9,262 bases of DNA from Syntrophomonadaceae bacterium (lineage in GTDB: Bacteria > Bacillota_D > Dethiobacteria > DTU022), in contig PWUG01000122.1 in NCBI GenBank assembly GCA_003562605.1, forward strand, positions 1 through 9,262. Reading direction: 5' to 3'. Made by a program: the position numbers and the translations under genes. Of this stretch, positions 1-4,971 are shown piece after piece. How positions within the stretch are numbered: position 1 is the stretch's first letter; each line of letters begins with the position of its first letter. The notes under the pieces are model-generated. The model did not search any database, was not told the origin of the DNA, and saw nothing but the letters and a program-made list of their open reading frames with translations.

Positions 1-1
1 C

Positions 2-1222
2 CTGAGGCTTCCTAACGGTCTATCTTATGAAGTGCTGGAGACCGTTGGCGAAGAACCACTGGCTGATCCTGAGAAATCCCTGCTGGAATCCCTGCAGAGT
101 CCGATTGCCTCCCCGCCGCTTAAGGAAGTTGTCAGAGCAGGAGAAACTGTCTGCCTGTTAGTTAATGATTCAACAAGGTTGGCGCGCAGTGAGTTTTTCC
201 TGCCGCTGTTAATAGATGAACTGGCGCAGGCCGGAATAAGCAAAGATGCTATATTCATTATTTTTGCCAACGGTACGCACCGCCCTTTGGACCCTGCCGA
301 AATGAATAATTTAGTCGGTGAAAGGGTCGCCAAAAAAATAGCTATGTTTAATCATGACAGCAGGAATTATGAAGAGTTAAGCTGCCTGGGTGAAACATCT
401 TATAAAACCCCCGTATATATCAATAACAAAGTCCTGCATGCTGACCGCCGTATTTTAACGGGTAGCGTAGTTCATCACTATTTTGCCGGATATGGAGGCG
501 GTAGAAAAGCTCTTGTTCCCGGCGTCGCCGGGTGGGAGACTATTAAAAAAAATCATAGCCTTATGTTCGATGAGCGGGCCTGCAGCGGCAGGTTGGATGG
601 CAATCCTGTTCACGAAGACCTGCTGGAAGCAGCGCTGATGGTCGGCGGCGATTTTTTATTGAATACCGTCCTTGATGAAAATAAAGATATCCTGGGGTTT
701 TTTGCCGGCAACATGATCAAGGCTCATCTTGCCGCCTGTCACATGGCTGACAGGGTCTATGGTGTAGAGATCGATCGCCTTGCAGATGTAGTGATCGCCT
801 CATGTGGTGGGTATCCGAAGGACATTAATCTCTACCAGGCGCACAAGACTCTTGATCATGCCATGAAAGCTGTAAAAAAGGGTGGTGATGTGATCTTGCT
901 GGCTAAGTGTTCTGAAGGGATTGGATCGGATGCTTATAAAGATTGGATCAATAAGTGTATGCCCCTGCCTGAAATGGAAGAAATGCTGCGAAGTGAATTT
1001 GCCCTGGGTGGGCACAAAGCTTATACAGTGGGCCAGCTGCTGCAGCAGGGGCGGGTTCACCTGGTTTCAGATCTTGATCCCGAAGAAGCCCGCCATTTTG
1101 GTTTTACCCCTGCTTCGTCCCTCGAAGCAGCCGTGGCTGAAATATACCAAAAACGGAAAAACCTTCTAACTTATATTATCCTCCAGGGGTCAATTGTACT
1201 ACCAAAACACAAAAAAAGATAA
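2..1222 (+). CDS. larA: LarA-family nickel-pincer hydroxyacid racemase/epimerase (5' partial)
   Basis: The frame is open to the left edge, so the gene begins outside the window and the GTG at 32 is internal. Counting the residue at 32 as 1, His83 (GTHRP), His149 (HHYFAG), Lys159 (GGGRK) and His175 (KNHS) match Lactiplantibacillus LarA His108, His174, Lys184 and His200 with a constant offset of 25. In LarA the lysine carries the nickel-pincer nucleotide, His200 ligates nickel and His108/His174 act as acid/base. All four being present argues for an active enzyme, with about 15 residues missing at the N-terminus. The C-terminus ends in a family-like strand (IILQGSIVLP). The family interconverts stereoisomers of 2-hydroxyacids such as lactate, malate or phenyllactate; which one here cannot be told. 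The cofactor genes larB, larC and larE are not in the window. It converges on bioY with 36 bp between stops. Confidence 0.88.
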   Translation: MRLPNGLSYEVLETVGEEPLADPEKSLLESLQSPIASPPLKEVVRAGETVCLLVNDSTRLARSEFFLPLLIDELAQAGISKDAIFIIFANGTHRPLDPAEMNNLVGERVAKKIAMFNHDSRNYEELSCLGETSYKTPVYINNKVLHADRRILTGSVVHHYFAGYGGGRKALVPGVAGWETIKKNHSLMFDERACSGRLDGNPVHEDLLEAALMVGGDFLLNTVLDENKDILGFFAGNMIKAHLAACHMADRVYGVEIDRLADVVIASCGGYPKDINLYQAHKTLDHAMKAVKKGGDVILLAKCSEGIGSDAYKDWINKCMPLPEMEEMLRSEFALGGHKAYTVGQLLQQGRVHLVSDLDPEEARHFGFTPASSLEAAVAEIYQKRKNLLTYIILQGSIVLPKHKKR

Positions 1223-1258
1223 TGAAATACAGTAACATACACTTAATCAGGCTTATGT

Positions 1259-1810
1259 TTACCTATTTCCCAAAACATGGCCCAACTTGTTATTGTGCAG
1301 GCTTGCTTTAACCCGTATGCTTAAAAAAGCAGCCAGGGCAGTTTTGAATAGATCCGGAGCCAGGAAAGGGACAACCCCGGTTAATATAACCTGGGTAAAA
1401 TTATAGCGCATCATCAAACCTAGTTGGATGCCGCCGAACAAGTATATAAAACCGAGAGCAATAAGCATAGCGCCTGCAGTCCTGCACGCCGTAGGTTGGT
1501 CAACTTTTTCCAACATCCACCCGGTTAAATATACTGCAGGTATAAAGCCCAGAAGATAGCCTCCTGTTGGACCTGCGAGCATGTACAGCCCACCGCGTGC
1601 CAGGGAGAAAACAGGTGCACCGGCCGCGCCGAGTAAAAGATAGGCGATAATTGACAGAACCCCGGCCCTGCTGCCCAGGAGCGAACCTGCGAGCATTACT
1701 CCAACCACCTGGCCGGTTAGGGGGACGGGACTAAAAGGGAGGGGAATTGCTACCTGGGCTAAAACTGCAATTAAAGCTGTAAAGAGGGCACTCAGGGTTA
1801 ATTTTCGCAT
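1259..1810 (-). CDS. bioY: Biotin transporter BioY (ECF transporter S component)
   Basis: A 183-residue, very hydrophobic protein of the usual BioY length, with about six predicted membrane segments. It carries the family signature GAAGAPVF (residues 61-68) followed by GGLYMLAGPTGGYLLGF (73-89), and the late PFLAPDLFK stretch (148-156) with a conserved Asp and Lys. BioY is the substrate-binding membrane subunit of an energy-coupling-factor transporter and captures biotin with high affinity. No ATPase (BioM/EcfA) or EcfT gene lies next to it, so it probably shares a housekeeping ECF module. It is the second gene of a minus-strand operon, 24 bp after the birA stop. An AGGGAG ribosome binding site at 1825-1830 lies 14 nt before the ATG, which is rather far, so initiation may be weak. 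No promoter was seen between the two genes. Confidence 0.94.
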   Translation of the reverse strand: MRKLTLSALFTALIAVLAQVAIPLPFSPVPLTGQVVGVMLAGSLLGSRAGVLSIIAYLLLGAAGAPVFSLARGGLYMLAGPTGGYLLGFIPAVYLTGWMLEKVDQPTACRTAGAMLIALGFIYLFGGIQLGLMMRYNFTQVILTGVVPFLAPDLFKTALAAFLSIRVKASLHNNKLGHVLGNR

Positions 1811-1834
1811 CAGTAGATTATTAGCTCCCTTTTT

Positions 1835-2674
1835 TTAAATGAGTTCTCCGTAATTAACAGTATGGATATCACCATCTTTATCCTGGAGCAGCAGCGCCCC
1901 GTTTTTGGCCAGGCCTAAAGCTTTCCCCCTCATGGTTCCGCCGGGCCAGCATACGGTAACAGTTTGACCCAAAGTCGAGTTGTTTTTTTCCCAGAGTCGA
2001 GAAAACGGAGAAAACCCTTCTGCAAAGAAAAGGCGGTAAGCTTTTTCAAGTTCATCTCTGATTAATAAAAAGAGTTCGGTTCTGTTAAATAGTCTTCCTG
2101 TTTCGATCAAAAGCGAGGTAGATTTTTGTCCAATTTCTGCCGGAAAATCAGTTTCCAGCTGATTTATATTTAAGCCGATGCCCACGATCAGGTAGTTGAT
2201 CCTGCCGAACTCTGCTTTTATTTCAGTAAGGATGCCCCCAAATTTCTTTTTCCCGATCAGGAGATCGTTAGGCCATTTAACCTGGGCCGGCAGTTCTAAA
2301 CGGGTTCTAAAAAAATCAGCCAGCACGGCTGCTGTAACCAGGGTAGACGGCGACGCATCGAAGTAACCCGAGTCATCCGGCCGCAGAAGCATTGAAAACC
2401 AGAGCCCTGTTCCCCGTGGCGAGAACCAACCGCGGCCAAGACGGCCGCGCCCTTTTTTCTGCTCTTCAGCGACCACTGTGCTGAAATCGCGTGCACCTTC
2501 TCCGGCAAGTTTGTGGGCAACCAGGTTGGTCGAATCTACTGCCTTGTAATAATATATATTTTTGTTTTCAAACCTTTGCAAATCAAGTAAATCAGGCATC
2601 CTGTCATGCCGGTTACCACCCGGGATTTGATTTTCTATCAACCTTTTTACTTTTAAATTTTCAGTTTTTTTCAT
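1835..2674 (-). CDS. birA: Biotin--[acetyl-CoA-carboxylase] ligase lacking the DNA-binding domain
   Basis: A 279-residue biotin protein ligase that makes biotinyl-5'-AMP and attaches biotin to the lysine of carboxylase carrier domains in the cytoplasm. The catalytic core starts near residue 40 (YYYKAVDSTN). It shows the biotin/ATP loop GRGRLGRGW (75-83), the KWPNDLLIGKKKFGGIL block (133-149) and GIGLNIN (165-171). A C-terminal SH3-like domain spans about 235-279. Bifunctional BirA has about 80 residues before the core, including a winged helix; here there are only about 40, resembling just the linker (PDLLDLQRFENKNI). This enzyme therefore cannot repress biotin genes as E. coli or Bacillus BirA does. 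It leads the birA-bioY operon. The ATG at 2674 is preceded by GGTGAT, complementary to the 16S tail, and by a consensus promoter, which supports this start. Confidence 0.93.
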   Translation of the reverse strand: MKKTENLKVKRLIENQIPGGNRHDRMPDLLDLQRFENKNIYYYKAVDSTNLVAHKLAGEGARDFSTVVAEEQKKGRGRLGRGWFSPRGTGLWFSMLLRPDDSGYFDASPSTLVTAAVLADFFRTRLELPAQVKWPNDLLIGKKKFGGILTEIKAEFGRINYLIVGIGLNINQLETDFPAEIGQKSTSLLIETGRLFNRTELFLLIRDELEKAYRLFFAEGFSPFSRLWEKNNSTLGQTVTVCWPGGTMRGKALGLAKNGALLLQDKDGDIHTVNYGELI

Positions 2675-2703
2675 ACTATCACCGGCCAGAATATTTTGAT
2701 AGA

Positions 2704-2732
2704 ATAATAAGGGAGCTAAGCGGTATTGTCAA
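2704..2732 (-). promoter_or_regulatory. SigmaA promoter of birA-bioY
   Basis: Read on the minus strand, a perfect -35 TTGACA (2732-2727) is followed by a 17-bp spacer and a -10 TATTAT (2709-2704, one mismatch to TATAAT). Transcription would start near 2697, giving a leader of about 23 nt to the birA ATG at 2674. A 5-bp dyad AGCCC-GTGA-GGGCT at 2734-2747 lies directly upstream of the -35 and could be an operator, but it may be chance. There is no paired BirA-type operator, which agrees with the ligase having no DNA-binding domain. Confidence 0.8.
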
Positions 2733-2746
2733 CAGCCCGTGAGGGC

Positions 2747-2816
2747 TATATATTGCAGTGTCTGCCATTGAAGAAAAAAAGACGCAGTTTATGAAAACTG
2801 CGTCCAGCAATATATA
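2747..2816. repeat. 70-bp element with terminal inverted repeats around the hairpin
   Basis: TATATATTGC at 2747-2756 is exactly inverted as GCAATATATA at 2807-2816, and the match continues to 11 of 12 bases. The perfect 10-bp hairpin at 2781-2804 sits inside these arms. A short non-coding unit with terminal inverted repeats and an inner palindrome resembles a MITE or REP-like element, but the arms are AT-rich and only one copy is in the window. It lies just upstream of the birA promoter. Confidence 0.35.
2774..2804 (-). terminator. Intrinsic terminator reading on the minus strand
   Basis: A perfect 10-bp inverted repeat, GACGCAGTTT (2781-2790) and AAACTGCGTC (2795-2804), has a 4-nt loop. On the minus strand it is followed at once by seven T residues (complement of 2774-2780). 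This has the form of a rho-independent terminator. On the plus strand no T-run follows, so it works in one direction only. No minus-strand gene lies to its right to be terminated; it may stop antisense transcripts before the birA promoter, or be left over from a lost gene or mobile element. Confidence 0.65.
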
Positions 2817-2837
2817 TAAAAAGAGGGGGTCAACTCG

Positions 2838-2897
2838 ATTACATTATAATACTGTAACATTACAGGAATATTACAAACAGATTATTTTTTAATTACA
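2838..2897 (+). promoter_or_regulatory. Helically phased ATTACA motifs and dyad upstream of the sigma54 activator gene
   Basis: ATTACA occurs four times in 60 bp, starting at 2838, 2859, 2870 and 2892. The spacings are 21, 11 and 22 bp, close to two, one and two helix turns. The second copy overlaps a 14-bp dyad CTGTAA-CA-TTACAG (2852-2865). A consensus -10 hexamer TATAAT lies at 2845-2850 but has no good -35 at 16-18 bp, as expected for a weak or activator-dependent promoter. This may be where the activator gene is controlled, possibly by its own product. The region is AT-rich, so part of the pattern may be chance. Confidence 0.35.
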
Positions 2898-2930
2898 TTT
2901 CTCATTAAAACCTCCTTAAAGGAGATAATG

Positions 2931-4703
2931 ATGTATACGGCTGCTGATTTTATGATTAAAAACCCAAATGGTGTTGGAAAATCGGCTTCAGCATTAGAAG
3001 CAATTGAAACCTTGCTTGAATCTGAAGAAGGTGTTATCTGTATTTTGGAAGAGGGCATCAGGAAGAATATCATCACCCCCTTGTCTGTAGCAAATGCTGT
3101 TAAAAGAGATAGAGTCACGCCTGCTTCAAAGGCGGCTGACCTGGTTATCGAACCCTGTCCTGCGGTACAACCTGGTGCCGGATGGGATTCCTTCTGGCCT
3201 GATCTGAAGGTGCACGGAGCCCTGGCAGTTTTCAATGAGCAGGGGGATATCGTTGGTGTAGTGACTACGGGTAGCATTTTTGCTCATATGAGTTGTAAAT
3301 CCGAGGAACTGGAGAAGGAGCTTGCTGCGGTGATTAACTTCTCTTCCGATGAGATCCTGGTTGCAGACGGTAATGGTAAAATTCTTCGCGCCAATGCAGT
3401 TTTTGAGGAAAATTTTGGTATTAAACTTTCGGAGGTGCTCGGCAAAACAGTAGATGAACTGGAAAAGAAAAAAATATTTTTTCCTTCAGTGACGAGACTC
3501 GTTATTGATAATAAAAGTGCTCAGACGGTAATTCAGTCCCGCAGGGACGGGCGTAAATTGCTGGCGACCGGGACTCCTGCTTTTAACAGGGACGGTTCAA
3601 TTTTCAGGGTAATTGTGAATACCAGGGATATAACGAGGCTCAACAAGTTGAAGCAGCAGTTGGAAGAAACTGAATTACTCAAAAATCGCTATCAACAGGA
3701 GTTGGTAGAACTACGCCAGGGTTACATGGGGAAAAGTGTTATTGCTGCTTCCAGTGAAGCTATGTTGGAATTGGTAAGGGTTGCAAAGAAGATTGCAGCT
3801 GTCGATTCAACGGTTTTACTGACAGGAGAATCGGGTTCGGGAAAAGGGATGATTGCCCGCTACATCCATCAAAGCAGTCCGCGCAGTGAAAAGCCCTTTA
3901 CTGTTGTAAACTGTGGCGCTATCCCTGAGAATCTGTTGGAGAGTGAGCTGTTTGGTTATGCGGGCGGCGCTTTTACAGGGGCTCGACGTGAAGGCAAAAT
4001 CGGCAAACTTGAACTGGCTAATGAGGGAACACTGTTTCTCGATGAAATCACCGAACTGCCCCTTAACTTACAAGTCAAGCTTTTGCATGTTATCCAGGAG
4101 GGTTTAATCAGTCCCATCGGCGGCACCCGTGAAGTAAAGCTTAACCTGCGATTTATTGCCGCAACTAACCGGGACATTACCAGTCTTGTTGAAAAAGGAG
4201 AATTTCGGGAAGATTTATTCTTTCGCCTTGATGTCATCCCGTTACAGGTGCCTCCACTGCGCGAACGCAGGGAAGATATAAAACCTCTTACAGAACAAAT
4301 CCTTGAAAAATTGAGCCGCAGATATTCTCAGCAGAAATATTTTTCGCCTGAAGCTTACAACTATCTTGAAAATTATCACTGGCCCGGCAATGTCAGGGAA
4401 CTTGAAAACCTGATAGAGCGGATGATGATTGTGGTCGATGATGATGAGATCGGTGTCCATAATCTACCCCGGCATCTTATGGGCAAGAGTGCTATACATA
4501 TGGATAAAAAGCTGGTTAAAGGGTGGCCCCTGCCGCCGCTTAAAGCAGCTCGTGAGAAACTTGAAAAAGAGTTGCTTGCTGAAGCTCTGCAATACTGCCG
4601 GACAACCTATGAAATTGCCGAAGCCCTGGAAATTGATCAGTCAACCGTTGTCCGTAAACTAAAAAAATACAACTTAACCCGGCCTGATCGGAGCCGCGGT
4701 TGA
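2931..4703 (+). CDS. Sigma54-dependent transcriptional activator (CBS-PAS-AAA+-HTH)
   Basis: A 590-residue bacterial enhancer-binding protein. Residues 1-125 look like a CBS-domain pair (MYTAADFM at the start, GDIVGVVTTGSIF near 105-117). A PAS domain follows at about 132-232, then a probable coiled coil (234-264). The AAA+ domain has Walker A GESGSGKG (299-306), an intact GAFTGA loop (346-351) that contacts sigma54, Walker B GTLFLDEI (366-373) and WPGNVREL (484-491). A Fis/TyrR-like helix-turn-helix covers about 556-580. There is no receiver domain, so it is probably controlled by ligand binding rather than phosphorylation. ATG codons occur at 2928 and 2931; the second is 6 nt from the GGAG at 2921-2924 and is preferred. 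It lies directly upstream of a sigma54 promoter and the aminotransferase operon, its likely target. Clostridial activators of this design often control amino acid fermentation. The signal is unknown. Confidence 0.94.
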   Translation: MYTAADFMIKNPNGVGKSASALEAIETLLESEEGVICILEEGIRKNIITPLSVANAVKRDRVTPASKAADLVIEPCPAVQPGAGWDSFWPDLKVHGALAVFNEQGDIVGVVTTGSIFAHMSCKSEELEKELAAVINFSSDEILVADGNGKILRANAVFEENFGIKLSEVLGKTVDELEKKKIFFPSVTRLVIDNKSAQTVIQSRRDGRKLLATGTPAFNRDGSIFRVIVNTRDITRLNKLKQQLEETELLKNRYQQELVELRQGYMGKSVIAASSEAMLELVRVAKKIAAVDSTVLLTGESGSGKGMIARYIHQSSPRSEKPFTVVNCGAIPENLLESELFGYAGGAFTGARREGKIGKLELANEGTLFLDEITELPLNLQVKLLHVIQEGLISPIGGTREVKLNLRFIAATNRDITSLVEKGEFREDLFFRLDVIPLQVPPLRERREDIKPLTEQILEKLSRRYSQQKYFSPEAYNYLENYHWPGNVRELENLIERMMIVVDDDEIGVHNLPRHLMGKSAIHMDKKLVKGWPLPPLKAAREKLEKELLAEALQYCRTTYEIAEALEIDQSTVVRKLKKYNLTRPDRSRG

Positions 4704-4724
4704 TATTATACTGACGCGGTTTTA
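4691..4724 (+). terminator. Weak possible terminator after the activator gene
   Basis: CCGCG (4694-4698) pairs with CGCGG (4715-4719); one A-T and two G-T pairs could extend the stem outward. TTTTA (4720-4724) follows. The stem overlaps the stop codon at 4701-4703, has a 16-nt loop and only a short T-run, so it is a poor terminator. No better one was seen before the sigma54 promoter. Confidence 0.22.
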
Positions 4725-4767
4725 GTTATCGGGGAAGGCTTGCACAATGCTCTTTTAATGTAAAAGC

Positions 4768-4799
4768 GCATCAATCGATGTTTTTTTGCATCAAATTTG
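4768..4799 (+). promoter_or_regulatory. Candidate upstream activator sites for the sigma54 promoter
   Basis: GCATCAA occurs at 4768-4774 and again at 4788-4794, 20 bp apart and so roughly on the same helix face. The first lies next to CATC-AATC-GATG and the second overlaps TTTG-CAT-CAAA and CAAATTTG, giving each some dyad character. They lie about 140-165 bp upstream of the predicted start, the distance usual for enhancer-binding proteins. A 7-bp repeat in some 230 bp is expected about once by chance, so this rests mainly on position. Confidence 0.3.
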
Positions 4800-4888
4800 T
4801 TTCCACTATATCTTCCCGGTATTTCCAATTACAATACAATTAAATTATATGCTTCACCTTAGCGTAATTATGTCTGCAGCTGCCGCAT

Positions 4889-4906
4889 GTTCATCTATAA
4901 ATGAAC
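4889..4906. promoter_or_regulatory. 18-bp inverted repeat abutting the -24 element
   Basis: GTTCAT (4889-4894) and ATGAAC (4901-4906) form a perfect inverted repeat with a 6-bp AT-rich centre. It ends one base before the TGG of the -24 element. A protein bound here would touch or block sigma54 RNA polymerase, so it could be an operator. The arms are short and chance is possible. Confidence 0.3.
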
Positions 4907-4907
4907 C

Positions 4908-4923
4908 TGGCACCACTATTGCA
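4908..4923 (+). promoter_or_regulatory. Sigma54 (-24/-12) promoter of the aminotransferase operon
   Basis: The sequence TGGCACCACTATTGCA matches the sigma54 consensus TGGCACG-N4-TTGCA at all but one specified position, with the required 10 bp between the GG and GC doublets. Transcription would start near 4934, leaving a leader of about 38 nt to the ATG at 4972. It lies between a sigma54 activator gene and a metabolic operon on the same strand, which is the classic arrangement. Confidence 0.9.
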
Positions 4924-4956
4924 ATATATTAAATGAAAGTTAAAGATAACAAGCAG

Positions 4957-4964
4957 AAAGGGGA
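4957..4964 (+). promoter_or_regulatory. Ribosome binding site that fixes the aminotransferase start
   Basis: AAAGGGGA ends 7 nt before the ATG at 4972. The earlier in-frame ATG at 4933 coincides with the predicted sigma54 transcription start, so it would have no leader and no binding site. Position 4972 is therefore the better start. Confidence 0.75.
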
Positions 4965-4971
4965 TTGCTGG

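Noticed and set aside
800..1060. Open frames on the opposite strand inside larA and, likewise, short frames inside the activator, gabT and aor genes.
   Set aside because: They lie wholly inside well-supported genes, have no family resemblance and no convincing ribosome binding sites.
1255..1278. Inverted repeat ATGTTT-N12-AAACAT between the convergent larA and bioY ends, as a shared terminator.
   Set aside because: The stem is short and AT-only in large part, with no T-run on either side.
1821..2719. The 11-bp sequence TTAGCTCCCTT at 1821-1831 occurs inverted at 2709-2719, flanking birA almost exactly.
   Set aside because: Roughly twenty 11-bp matches are expected by chance in a window this size, one copy is the bioY binding site and the other is the birA promoter spacer, and no mobile features accompany them.
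2725..2732. TTGTCAAC on the plus strand, similar to half of a BirA operator (TTGTTAAC).
   Set aside because: No second half lies at the required distance, and the sequence is explained by the -35 element. The local BirA also lacks a DNA-binding domain.
2882..2905. A minus-strand micro-ORF encoding MRNVIKK, with AAGGAGG 5 nt before its ATG, read toward the orphan terminator like a leader peptide.
   Set aside because: Its binding site is the mirror of the activator gene's own site in the near-palindrome CTCCTT-A-AAGGAG (2912-2924). No minus-strand promoter and no downstream regulated gene before the terminator were seen, so chance is likelier.
2912..2924. A small hairpin CTCC-TTAAA-GGAG that could hide the ribosome binding site of the activator gene.
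   Set aside because: A 4-bp stem with a 5-nt loop is marginal, and symmetric AGGAG-containing sequences give this often.
4769..4787. CATC-AATC-GATG followed by seven T residues as a plus-strand terminator between the activator gene and the sigma54 promoter.
   Set aside because: The stem is only 4 bp plus a possible G-T pair, too weak for an intrinsic terminator.
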